DNA of 64,000 nucleotides from positions 62,001 through 126,000 of the forward strand of contig PUFA01000546.1 of assembly GCA_003508835.1 (NCBI GenBank), in the 5' to 3' direction. A model generated the notes under the pieces. The model saw only the letters and a program-made list of their open reading frames with translations, was not told the DNA's origin and did no database searches. Origin of the DNA: Eonycteris spelaea (Eukaryota; Chordata; Mammalia; Chiroptera; Pteropodidae). Both the position numbers and the translations under genes were made by a program. Positions 51,163-63,103 of the stretch are shown in pieces; positions within the stretch are counted from its first letter, which is position 1, and every line of letters starts with the position of its first letter.

Positions 51163-51240
51163 ATGTGTCCATCCAGGCATGTGTCAATGTGTGAGTGTCC
51201 TTGCATGTCTGTGTGAACATTTAAAAGGGGGTCAGGGCAT
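47500..51240 (+). repeat. subtelomere-like duplicon, copy B
   Basis: This is the most complete copy of the unit, bounded by TG microsatellites at 47499-47533 and 51114-51159. Markers: 'cttcatgtgctg' 48051, 'acccctcacca' 48513, 'aacatgtttgacatgttctc' 48999, 'aagcaagtctcagggaaggc' 50170. It is closest to copy C. Several open frames up to 139 codons exist on both strands without recognisable function. Confidence 0.85.
51114..51159 (+). repeat. (TG)n microsatellite
   Basis: About 23 uninterrupted TG units mark the end of duplicon copy B and the start of copy C. Confidence 0.95.
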
Positions 51241-53400
51241 ACATATACACACATGGCTGAATGAGTTTCAGTTCCCTTCATAAAAACAACACTCTGATGA
51301 ACACCATTTGCAAGGATCCAGTTTGTTAAATGTAAATTATGAGGAAGGTACACCTTCTTTGGAAATGCTTTTCACCAATTCTAGTGTTTGTTAACAAAAT
51401 ATTATAGTTCATTAGAGTGATTTGAATGCTTTTTCAAAAAGTACTAAGGGCAAGACTCATTAACAGTCTTGTAACCTGCAGTAGAAAATGTGTTTAATTT
51501 CAATTCAGAAGAAAACCATCACAAAGATAATGTGCTCAATCAAACTTTACCACATACTTTATAGATGAGAGGAATGGTCATACCCAGAGTCATCCTGTTC
51601 AGAACACACTTTATTTAGTTGATATCACAGTGAGCTAGTAACTAGTTGAAATATTTTTTTGACCAGGCAGTAAGGGACTGCATGCATAGCAAATTTTCTG
51701 AGTATCTATTCATAGTGAGTTAATTTCAAGAAACACAGCTTTTAGACATTTGGGTCACAAACCCATGTTTTAGGGAATGTTTTTTGTTTCCATTTCCTGA
51801 AGAAAACTTGGGATACAAAGTTTGCAAGAATCTTTTTCATGACATACAAATGACCCATCATCTTAAACATAGTACCCCTCACATGACAGCAAGGGCTTTA
51901 GATCTCTTCAGCATATACATCCTCTGTAAAACCATTTTTGCGTTATCCTACTTGGTACAAATTTAAAACATGTGAAATTTTAGTTTTCATTAAGCAGTTT
52001 ACGCACCTATAGGAATTGGAGGCATAAAAGGCCACTACCTAGAGAGCTTGAGGGTAGATTATTCAAACACTACAAAAAACAATTCATGTCACAAACATAG
52101 CCTTTGGCATAACAGGATGTGTTTTGAGCACCATGCCATAAGAGAAGCCAGCAGAATATGTTGTGCTCAAGACAATGGCTTTGCTTCCTGTTTATTATTC
52201 AGAATAATCTACATTTTTTGATTAAGCACTCATTTTGATTAAGGTTTGGTTCTCACCCAGTTTGTCAGTGCTTCATCTAAAACATCTTTGGGGTACGGTG
52301 TTCAATATTCACATGCATTCTAAAATGCATTTACTCTTCATTTATGGAATTGCAATGTTGATGACACAGCTGACCAACTAATTCTTATAAACAGAAATAT
52401 TCCTGACCATATTTAAATGCGATACTACATGAAAGACAATTGTATTTCTGTTTCATTCACCAATGAACACTATAAATGAAAGTAGGTTCCCAAACTTTTA
52501 TTACTTGCTTGTTCAAAGAATATGAGATTTGAAGGTGAAGACCACTCATCTGAAGAGTGTTTGTAACTAGTTTCTTTGAATAGTACTGATGACAAGTCAT
52601 GACACAAACTTAGCTACATTCATGTCACAATGTATTGGACTTCCATTCCCAGCAGGCACCATGGAAATAGTGTGCTAAAAAAATGTATTCATGCATGAGA
52701 GGTAAATGAGATATTCATTCTCTAACTAATGTTTGAGGGCAGGTTTGGATATCACAGCATACATTAACACAATGCTCAAAACATTTTGGAAATAGGAGTT
52801 ACTAGATGCATCGGGGACATGTGTTTTGTGAAATTTGATAAGAGAATGTCTTTGATAAACATTGTTTGTAAGTGCTATCTTTATGAAAGAGAAAGTGCAC
52901 ATCATATTGAAACACCGTACCATTCTACTTTTGGAAAGAGTTTAGATGTCTCTAGCATAGAAACTTTCTTCCAAACCTTTTTGCCTTATCTTGCTTGGTA
53001 AGAATTTCCAACATGTAAACTGCCAGTTTTCCCTAATTGCTTTCACACTTTGTAGATGTTGGAAGAGTCAAGGGTCACTGCACTAATGGGAGTTTTCAAC
53101 TCACCTCTTCGAACAATACTGCAAACAATTCATGTCACCAACTTAGCACTTGGCATACAGAGTGTGTTTGAAGCACCATGCCAAAACAGAAGCCTGAAGA
53201 ATAAAAGTTGCTCAATTCAATGGCTTTGCCTCAAGCATTACTGGTCAGAGTGTTATAACTTCCTGACTAAGCACACTTTGAAACCCAGCTTTAGAGCTCC
53301 ACCAGTGTGTCAGTTCCCTGTCTGAAACGTTTTTCAGATTTGGCCTTCATTTTCCATATGCATTCCTAAACACATTTACTATTCATTTACACAATGAAGT
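51240..53400 (-). repeat. inverted copy of the 0.54-kb-type satellite, period about 1.05 kb
   Basis: 'Aattcatgtcac' recurs at about 52080 and 53127, and 'cttggta' contexts recur at about 51950 and 52995, giving a 1.05-kb dimer period. Reverse complement resembles 35.6-36.8 kb: 'ccaaagatgttttag' (at 52290) and 'gaagagtgtttgtaac' (at 52553) have counterparts there. It interrupts duplicon copy C. Confidence 0.75.
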
Positions 53401-53401
53401 T

Positions 53402-53845
53402 TGCTGTAACGCCTGTACATCTTCCAGCCCTTGTGAGGACCAGAGAGCAGGATAGTGCCACAGCTGGTCAAAAGTGAGGATTTGTCCTTGGCCTTAAGGA
53501 TGCTGCACCAGGTTCAGCTGCTCACACAAAGTGCATATATACTCAGTTTAGGGACCTCTTGGACATGCATGTCATTGGTTATATTCCCTTCAACCACAGT
53601 GACTTTGACTTCCGAGCCAGGTAGCTTCATCTTCTGGATCATTCAATAAAAGGACAAAGGTGGCTAATTGTTGCGACTTATGAACAACCTCTTTATTACC
53701 ACCTGATTGAAGGTTGAGTTCATTCGTCTGGCTAGAAACCTGTACAACTTGACCAACAGCCTTAAGTAGATGTCCTGGCTCTTGAGCCCCTTGTACCAAA
53801 CCTTTTGGTCTTTTTTTGTGTGTGTGTGGTGGATGTCAACACCAT
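53402..53845 (-). pseudogene. RPL18: RPL18 processed pseudogene, 3'-truncated
   Basis: An intronless minus-strand copy of the 60S ribosomal protein L18 coding sequence starts at the ATG at 53845. After an early frameshift it reads [19 protein letters not shown] and [16 protein letters not shown], then KMKLPG, VQEVPKL and TILLSGPHKG in other frames. A stop follows near residue 60 and internal codons are missing. The last quarter (after residue about 150) is absent: the copy ends abruptly at the satellite boundary near 53400. The parent protein is part of the large ribosomal subunit; this copy is non-functional. Confidence 0.93.
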
Positions 53846-53859
53846 AATGGCCTGATTTT

Positions 53860-56800
53860 TCTATTTTGCAGTTCAGAAGAGACTGGCAAGTAATATTCAA
53901 AATTATGAAAAACAAGAACTTACAACCAAGAATACTCTACCCAGCAAGGCCATCGATTAAAATGTAAGGTAAAATAAAGATATTTCCTGACAGTAAAAAG
54001 CTGAAAAATGCATCATCCAGCCAGTATTACTAGAAATGTTAAGAGAACTTCTGAAAAAAGGGGGTGGGTAACCAATAAATATGAATAATAAAATGACAGT
54101 AACTACATACCTATTAATAAGCACTTTATATGTAAATGGATTAAATGCGCCAATCAAAAGACTTAAGGCAGCTAAATGAATATGAAAACAAGACCCATGC
54201 ATATGCTGCCTACGAGAGATCCACTTCAGATCAAATGACACACTCACATAGAAAGTAAAGGGGTAGAAAAAGATATTTTATGCAAATGGAAATAAGAAAA
54301 ATCTAGGGTACAAATACTTCTATCAGACAAAATAGACTTTAAAACAAAGGCTAAAATAACAAACAAAGAAGGGCATAACAAGAGGGATCGATGTAACAAG
54401 AGAACATAACCTTAGTAAACATATACACACCTAACATAGAAGCACCTACATATATAAAGCAATTATTGAGTGACATAAAAGTAGAGATAAACAGTAATAC
54501 ACTCATAGTAGGAGATTTTGACACCCCATTGACACCAATGGACAGATCATTCAGACAGAAATTCAACAAGAAATCAACAGCCTTAAATGGCACACTGTAC
54601 AAAATGGATATAATTGATATCTTCAGAGTGCTTTGTCCAAAGCAGCAAAATATACGTTTTTCTCAAGTGGGCATGGAACATTTTCCAGAATAGACCAAAT
54701 GTTAGGCCACAAAATGAGTGATATGAAACAAGAAATTAACTACAAAAAATGAAAAATACACAAACCATGGAGATAAACAATATGTTACTAAACAATGAAT
54801 GGGTTTATAATGAGATCAAAAAGAAAGAAATCAAAAGATACCTAGAGCAAGTGAAAATGAATACACAATGACAAAAGCTTGGGACACAGAGAAAGCAGTC
54901 TTAAAAGGGAAACTTATAGCAATACAGGCCTACCTCAAGAAATCAGAAAAATTTCAAATAAACAATCTAACCTTACACTTAAAAGAATGAGAAAGAGAAG
55001 AGCAAACAAAACTGAAAATGAGTAGAAGGAAGGAAATAATAAAGATCAGAGTGGAAATAAACAATATAGAGTCTAGAAAAATAATATGAAAGCTTAATGA
55101 AACCAATAACTAGTTATATAAAACACTAAACAAAATTGATAGACTTTTAGCCAGACTCATCAAGAAAAAAAAGAGGACCCAAGTAAATAAAACCAGAAAT
55201 GAAAAAGGATAATTAAATACAGACTTCACAGAAATTGAAAGGATTATGAGAACATACTGTGAGCAGTTATATGCCAATAAATTGGACAATCTAGAAGAAA
55301 TAGATGCATTTCTAGAAACATATAATCTCCCAAGACTAAGTCAAGAAAACACAGAAAATCTGAACCAACCAATTACCACCAATAAAATCAAATTGGTAAT
55401 CAAAAAACTTCCAAAAAACAAAAGTTCTGGGCCAGATGGGTTCAGAGGTAAATTTTACCATACTTTCAAAGAATAATTAACAACTATTTTTCTCAAAGTA
55501 TTCCAAAAAATTTAAGAGGAGAAAAGGCTCCCTAATTCTTTTTATGAGGCCGACATTACTCTGATTTAAAACCAGATAAAGCCATTACAAAAAAAAAGAA
55601 AAAAATTATAGGCCAATATCCATGATAAGCATTGATGCAAAAATCAACAAAATATTAGCAAACCGATTAGAGCAATACATTAAAAATATCATATGCCATG
55701 ATCAAGTTGGATTTATTTCTGGAATACAAGGTAGATTCAATACCCACAAATTAATTAATGTGATATACTACATTAAATATTTGAAAGATAAAAATCATAT
55801 GATCATTTCAATAGATGCAGAAAAAGCATTTGATAGAATCCAGTGTCCATTTATGATAAACACTCTCAGTAAAGTGGGACTGGAGAGAACATACCTCAAG
55901 CTAATAAAGGCCACATATGACAAACCTACAGCTAACATCATATTCAAAAGGAAAGGCTAAAATTCCTCAAAAGGAATTTCACTTATGATCAGGAAAAAAA
56001 CAAGGATGACCACCTTCACCACTTCTATTCAACATAGTATTGGAACTCCTGGCTACAGCAATCATACAAGAAAGAGAAATAAGAAGTGTCCAAAGAAGTA
56101 AAATCCTCGTTCTTTGCTAATGACATGATACAATATACAAAGGACCCTAAATATTCCACCAAAAAAAAAAAACAGTTAGAACTGATCAATAAATTCAGTA
56201 GAGTGGCAGGTTATAAAATAAATATTCATAAATCAATGAAATTTGTATACACTAATGATGAACTTTCAGAAAGAGAAATTAAGAAAACAATTCCATTTAC
56301 AATGGCATCAAAAACTGTAAAATACCTGGGAATCAAATTAACCAAGGAGGTAAAAGACCTATTCTCAGAAAATTATGCCATTGAAAAAAGAAATTGAAGA
56401 AGATACAAATAAGTGGAAACATATACTGTTCTCATGAGTAGCAAGAATATCATCATTCAAATGGCATACTACCCAAAGCAATCTACAGATTCAAAGCAAT
56501 TTCTATCAAGGTACCAATGGCATTTTTCAGAGAGCTAGAACAAATAATCCTAAAATTTATATGGAGCCATAAAAAACTCCGAATAACCATGGTAATCTTG
56601 AGAAAGAAGAATATAGTTATAGGTATCACACTACCTGATACCAAACTATACTACAAGTCTACAGTAATTCAAACAGCATGGTACTGGCATAAAAACATAT
56701 ACCTTGATCAATGGAACAGAATAGAGACCCCAGAAATAAATCCATGTCTATACACTCACTTAATAAATGACAAAGGAGGTAAGAATATACAATGGAATAA

Positions 56801-57163
56801 AGACAGTCTCTTTAAAAAGTGCTGTTGGAAAAATTGGACAGATAAATGAAAAAAGGAAAACAAAACAAAAAAAAAAGAAAGAAAAAGGAAAGTAAAAGAA
56901 ACTGGACCACCTTCTTACACCATGTACAAGAACAGACAAAAAATGGATTAAAGACTTTAAATTTAAGATCAGAAACTATAAAACTTCTAGAAGAAAACAT
57001 AGGCAGTAAGCTCTCTGATATTGTTAACATTAATTTCTTTTTGGATATATCTCCCCAGGCAAGAAATACAAAAGAAAAAAATAAACAAATGGGATTACAT
57101 CAAACTAAAAAGTTTGTGTACAGCAAAGGAAACTATCAACAAAACAAAAAGACAACCGACTGA
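53860..57163 (+). mobile_element. LINE-1, plus strand, 5'- and 3'-truncated
   Basis: The copy starts in the ORF1 C-terminal region (about 53880-54060), passes the spacer, then ORF2: endonuclease (54150-54770), linker (54900-55240) and reverse transcriptase (55246-56400) with [27 protein letters not shown] and the catalytic box at about 56110-56130. That box reads FAND instead of FADD, so one of the two catalytic aspartates is changed. Later ORF2 runs in short frames to 57163. The last part of ORF2, the 3' UTR and the poly-A tail are missing; the sequence switches directly to duplicon copy C. ORF2 is broken by many stops and frameshifts. Confidence 0.88.
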
Positions 57164-57164
57164 T

Positions 57165-60100
57165 TGGGCTTGGTTGAAGGAAGTGAGGGGAATCATGTCA
57201 GTCATATTTTGAAAGATTGTTGGGTGGCAGATAATGGCTGGACTCTTTGCAGGGAACACATAAACAGATGTGTAACTATTAGATCACAATGTCATTGACC
57301 AGAAACAGATATAAACTTAGATTCATCCATGCTTAAATCAAAGATCTAAATTTCAAAAAGTCCAAGAATTTAACCAAGAAATCTGTCTGAATGGACTGCT
57401 GCCCACACTGCAGCCCTGGATCCTTCAGTTGGAGCTTCATGTACTGCATGCTGATGGCCACTGAGGGATGCACCGCCTGCTTGGGTTTGTTTGCTGGCCT
57501 GCCCAGATTAAGGGCAGAATCCATATCAGAACTCCAAGAGAAGGCCCAAAGGAGGCCCAGTCCACCTGAGGCCAAAATTTAGTCCAGGGCCCTGGTGGCC
57601 AAGGACTGGGACTGGCTGTGGCTTGTCTCACATGCTTTTCTACATAGTAAGTACAGAACCTTTCCTTTGATTTGAGGGAAACTCGGGATTCATCCTAGCT
57701 TTTCTGTCATTACACTTTGGTAAATTTCAGATGACTGTGGGGACACAGTTGTCTGAGATGACCTGCCTTTCTAGTGGCTGGCCTTGAAATCTGAGCATTT
57801 TCCATGGGGTGGGTGGGAAGACTCTGTATTACCCCTTACCATACAATTGATTCCCTAGGCCCCTTTCTTCCTCATCCAATCTCATTCTCATCTACTTGCA
57901 AAGCATTTGCCTGTGAACCTCCTACAAGGGTTTACCTCACAGAATCAGAGTGTCCTGGATTGTTCCTTATGAATTAATGGTTGTTTCAGGGAGACATCAG
58001 AGCTGAGTTTCAGACCGAGGCAAAAACCCTGATAGGGCAGGAATATACTACTCTCGGGAACTGCCTGGGTCCCGGGAGCCATATTTTCACCTGACTCCAA
58101 GGAGACAAGTGCCTCCCCAGTACTCTTTGTCCTCGATGAGAAGATTTATTTTTCCACTAAGCTTCATTTTTTGTTTGTGAAATCTTGAGAAAAAGAGCAT
58201 CAAGGCAACATCACAGCTTTCTTTTCATGTCATCATTCTTGGCTAGTTGATCCAGAAAGTATTATGCTGTAACACCTCTGGCCTTTGAGAAACCAGCTTC
58301 TGAGGGTCGAACTCCTCTGTTTAGAGTTCATCTCCTCTTCAATTCAGGGGATTCATGTGTTTGACATGTTCTCATGAAATGGTCATGCACCATCTGCCAG
58401 TTATTTTCAATTTCCTCTCACCTTACAGCAATGTCCTTTGCTACCACCTCTGACTCTGCTGGAAACCGTCCCATCAAGTCCACACAGCAATCCAGTTGAT
58501 CCATAGTTCTGACGTCACCAGAGAGCCTGGCTTGGGGTTGGCATCCCAAACCCTGTAGTGGTCTGTCATTGTTTCCAAAGGAAACCTAGCTGAAATACAT
58601 GGCTTCAGAACTTAAGGAAGATTTCAGGTGTGCTATCTCATTAGCCAAAATCCTTTTAGTTTTTTGCATGCTCAGCACCAGCTGCCTGTTGGTTGACTGT
58701 CACTCTGGCGCTGACACTCTTCACACATGTCGTTATCCTTCCGTCACCCTGAGGCTCTAGTTGGGCTTGGTCTGTTGTCTGAGTGAGTCTCTGAGTTCAC
58801 TTCTGTTTGTTTTGCTTTTTTCCATCCTGCTATCTGTTCCAGGTCCACATTGGAGTGGTAGCAGAAAGGCCCTGTTTCTTTCAGTGACATATTTCCCTTC
58901 CCTTGGCAGGCTGGGTTACCGGTCTAAAGGGCCAGGGTCACAGAATGTTCATATGAGGTGTCCAGCTGGTAAGTTTAAGAGGCTAGAGTTCCAGGCTGAA
59001 AGCAGCTCCAAAATTCCTAGGGCCATTTGGCGACCATCCATCTTCGGACTAAGGGCTAGCAGCTACACCAGACACTGGGCCTGAGAAGTCAGCCTGTGGC
59101 ATTTGGGCAAACAGATTGCAGTTGCAGACATAATTTGAATGGAAAAAGTGTTCAATTCAAGGCAGGTGAGGCTGGCTTCCCAGTAGACCAGCAGCCTGCA
59201 GCTGACCCTCTGGCATGAGGCAAGACAGGCGTCCTGAGCCTTGGCTCTCATGCAGATTCCAGAAACACTTGGGTCAGTGGAATGTACACATCCTGACCCT
59301 CTCACCTTACCTCGCCTACAGCTGAGGAAGAGGTGGTGCAACTCAGTAGGGGGGCCTCAGCAGAATGTGCTATTGATGAAGTCTCAGCTGTATGCAGGAA
59401 TACTGAGCTTTCAATTGAAGTTCAGGACACACAAATGCAAGCTCTCTGTTGAATGAAGCTCTCTGCTCATGGCTTTTTCATCACCGGCTTCCTGCCTTCA
59501 ATGCCAGCAAGGATGAAGAAAGCAAGTCTCAGGGAGGGCTCAGGCCAAGAGCTGGCCAGGTGCTCTCCTTCACCCTGGGGACAGGCTGGCCAATGTCCTG
59601 GCATTCGAGGGTCGGGAGTTGTTGCGCAGACTATACCTGGGAAATCAGCGCATTGCCAGACACCACGGACCTGCGAGGTAGCTGGCCATTTGAATTCCTT
59701 TTCCCTCCCTGCCATGACTGTCCAGTTCACCAATATTTATAATTTCACTCCAAGTCTCTGGGCTGACAAACAAGGGACCAGGAGCCATTCTTTGAGCCTG
59801 GAGGGTTCTTCCCCTCTGGAGGGTTTTCTTTCTCCCTGGCCCTGTCTTCACTTGGCTCTTCTGCAAAATCAAAGGCACCAGGCTCAGGGCAGATGAATGC
59901 CCAGAGGAGAGCTCTGGCTGGGCAAGGGCCCATTGACATCAATTCAGCCTCTCTGGGCCCCTGGACTGGCATTGGTGAGTTGCCTAATTAACACACCTTG
60001 GAGGGAGGACTAGCTATCAATAAATCACAGCTTTTGTGTATGTGCTTGATGCCTGCCAGGCTGTGGGCTCTTCTCTCCCCCAGTCTTTGGCTGTGTCTAA

Positions 60101-60455
60101 CCATCACTCCAATGTCCTGTTCTTTTCCTTGACTCTTCTGTTGCATTTGTCTTCTACCCTCAGCTTCCTCCTTCACGTCCTGTTCCATTATGAATCATGT
60201 GAATTTCCCACCAGACTATTTCCTTCTTCCTTTAGGTTTCTTTGACTCTTTCAGCTTAAGTCCAAGTCATAGAGTTGTTCAAGTTTTTTGCTGTGATTCT
60301 TGCTTGACTTTGTAGGTCTTGATGAGTCTTTGTTAGTCATGGTCATCCATGGCCCTACTAATTGGCTCATCCTGCTGCTGGTATTGGGTACCTGTCCTTA
60401 AGAGTCTAGGACACTGAGTCTGTGGAGTGCCCAGCTGTGTGTTTTCACTTCCCTG
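57165..60455 (+). repeat. subtelomere-like duplicon, copy C
   Basis: The unit resumes with 'ggggaatcatgtcagtcat' (compare copy B at 47815) and follows copy B almost throughout: 'cttcatgtactgcatg' 57437, 'accccttaccat' 57830, 'gtttgacatgttctcatgaa' 58358, 'aagcaagtctcagggagg' 59520. It ends at a short TG/G tract (60459-60479). Confidence 0.85.
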
Positions 60456-61570
60456 GATGTGTGTGTGTGTGGGGGGGTGAGGAGTGGATACATGGATTTT
60501 GTCATCCAGGCATGTGTCAATGCATTAGTGTCTGTGTGAACATTTCAAAGGATGTCAGGGTGTGTTTTTTTCATATGTCGCAGGATGTGGGGGATATTGT
60601 GTGTGTGCTTAAGTGAGTGCAAGTTGGCATGTGTGCATAAAGTGTCTTTATTTTGGTCAATGTTCGCATGGGTGTGTGGTTTTCTTCTCCTTTCCCCCAT
60701 GTATCCTGTAAATATTTCATTGGAATAAGTGATAGTTGGCTGGGTGAGAGATGATCTCTAGAATCTGAGTGGCGAACCCTTTGGAAGATGTGTCACTGGC
60801 ATCAGTGCATCATGCACCCGAAACTACTATCACTTGGAAGACCATCTCTGCCTAAATCCAGGATAGAAATTTAAAAAAAATCATAAAAGCAGCTGAATCA
60901 AAGGAATCTGACTGAAAGGACTGCTCACCTAATCCCGGCCCCAAGTCATGAAATTGGAGCTTTGTGTGCTGCATCCCCATAGCCATCGAGGCATGCCCAA
61001 TCAGCCACATCTGGCTCTTTGTATCTCTTGCCTGCTGGCCTGCACAAGACAGGGCTGAATCCACCTCAGGACTAGGGCTTCCAGACCCCCAGAGGAGGGA
61101 GAGTTCCTCCTGGTCTCTGGGGCCCATGGAAATCCAATCTACCTGAGGCCAAAGGTTGCTTTGGAGCCCTGATTTCTTAGGAGAGAGTCTGGCTGTGGCT
61201 TCTATCAGCTGGTTCTCTTAAGAGTGAGTCGAGAACCTCCCATTTACTCAAAGGTTAACTTGCATTTTATTTTATACCTACTTGCCTATTAGATTCATGA
61301 ATTTCTGGTGCTTTTGGGAGAATAGGTGTCCAAGATGTTATCCATTCCAGGAGGCGGGGCTTAGGATTTGAGACAGGGAAGCAGTGAGCAGGAAGTTTCT
61401 GTGGCCCCTGTCACCATATAATGGATCCCCTTTGGCCTCTTTCACCCATCCCTAACTCCCTCTTCTCCTAAAGTATGAAAAGACCCTGCAGAGTGATCCA
61501 TTTGGCAGGGTGTTCAGCATCAGAATCCTAGCATCCTCTGTGGTTCTGTATGGATTCCATCTTTCTCTGG
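60455..61570 (+). repeat. subtelomere-like duplicon, copy D, truncated
   Basis: It starts with the TG tract and contains the first third of the unit: 'tgtcatccaggcatgtgtca' 60500, 'tgtgtgctgcatcc' 60964, 'cctgtcaccatataatgg' 61408. It breaks off near 61570 in a (GTTTT)n tract next to the array edge. Confidence 0.82.
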
Positions 61571-61850
61571 GCCTGTTTTAAGGCCATTTTTGTTTGTTTT
61601 ATTTTGTTTTGTTTTGTTTTAAAATACATGGATTCTCGAACACCCATGTTTTTACTTTCAGATTAAATTAAAAAAATTTTTTTTTGGCCAAAAATTTATA
61701 GGAAGATACTTGAGTGTACCATTAAAAATTGAAAGATTTTTACTATTTAGAAAATATCGAAGTTTAATCTTTCTTCTCAGGAAACTATTCTTTTGGCCTT
61801 AAAGTAAAATATTTCTAAGTTTTAGCATTTAGTCGATGAATTTGGTTTGG
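61570..61850. other. array-edge spacer, right arm of inverted duplication
   Basis: AT-rich DNA with GTTTT units (about 61588-61620). Its reverse complement around 61798-61715 resembles 44167-44255 beyond the left array edge. Confidence 0.6.
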
Positions 61851-63100
61851 CTCATATTTAGGTTTATAGTTAGTTTTGAATTTAGGGTTTGGTGTTGTTT
61901 GGCATTGATGTTCTCATTAAGATTACGGTGAAGTGTTTGGGTTAGGCTTTGTTTAGGTGTCAGTGTAGTTTTGATTTAATGATTATGTTTATGTTTCGAG
62001 TAGGATTAGAATTAGATTTCAGATTAAATGTTATGTTTACTGGAGGCTTAGGGTTAGTATTTATAAACCAAGTTTAGGTTTCAGTTTTGCATTAGGGTTA
62101 ATGTTTTAATTTGAGTAAGTCTAGGCTTAGGTTTTGGTTTACTGTTAGGGTTAGCACTGTTTTGTTTTCAGTTAGCGGAAGGGCTATGATTATGTTTAGT
62201 TTTAGGTATATGGTTAAGGTTAGTGTTCATGTGGATTTTATGATTGGGATAGGGTAGGTTCAGCTTTAAGGTATATTTTAGTTTTGTGTTCAATATTATT
62301 TTTTGTTAGAGTTAAGGGTAAAGGGCTAAGCCTGTGTTAGGGGTAGGGTTAGGGTTAATGTTAGGTTTATGATTAGAATTAGGGTTATGTTAAGGACTGA
62401 TTTTCAGTTGACTTTTTGATTAGGTTTAAATAGGATTGGTGTTATGGTTAGCATTGAGTTTAAGGTTTGTATTTAAATTCAGATCTGGTTTAGGAGTAGG
62501 GATTAGGTAAAGGCTAGGTTGAAGGTGAGGTTTAGCATTAGGGTTAGGTTTGCTTTGTTTTAAGATAGAATTAATATTTGGGTTCAGGTTATTTTTAGGG
62601 TTAGATTAGGATGAGGATAAGGGGTACATTTATGGTGAGCTTTACAGTTTAATTTAAGGTAAGATGTAGGAAATGAGATTAGGATAGAGTTTGTGTTAGG
62701 ATAAGGGATATCTCTGAGCTTTGCATTAGGATAAGTACTATGGTTATGGTTCGGTTTATGGTCAGGCTTTAGTTGATGATTAGGGTTAGATCTGTGTTTT
62801 AGTTAAATTTAGGATCAGAGTTTGGGTTCAGATAAAGGTAGGGGCTTGCTTTAAGGGTAGGTTTAGAGTTGGGGTTAGGGTTCAGTTTTGAGTTACTGTT
62901 AAGGTTGAGTTTATGTTTAGGGTTAAAATTAAGGTAAGGCTTCAGGTTAGCTTTGAGGTTAGGCTTTAGATTTACATTTGGGGTAACTTTAGCTTTACCA
63001 TTAAGGTTAAGTCTAGTATTAGAGTTGGCATAGGTATAAAGATAAGTTTAGGTTTTGAGTTTATGAGTAAGGTGAAGTTTAGGGTTAGAATTAGGGTTAC
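61850..63100 (-). repeat. degenerate telomere-like array, TTAGGG orientation, segment 1
   Basis: The plus strand now shows the G-rich form (ttaggg, tttagg, ttaagg variants). Short perfect runs exist, for example at 62341-62358. Words found in the left array ('aaactcaa', 'caaagctaacct') appear here in reverse complement. Confidence 0.93.
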
Positions 63101-63103
63101 TTT

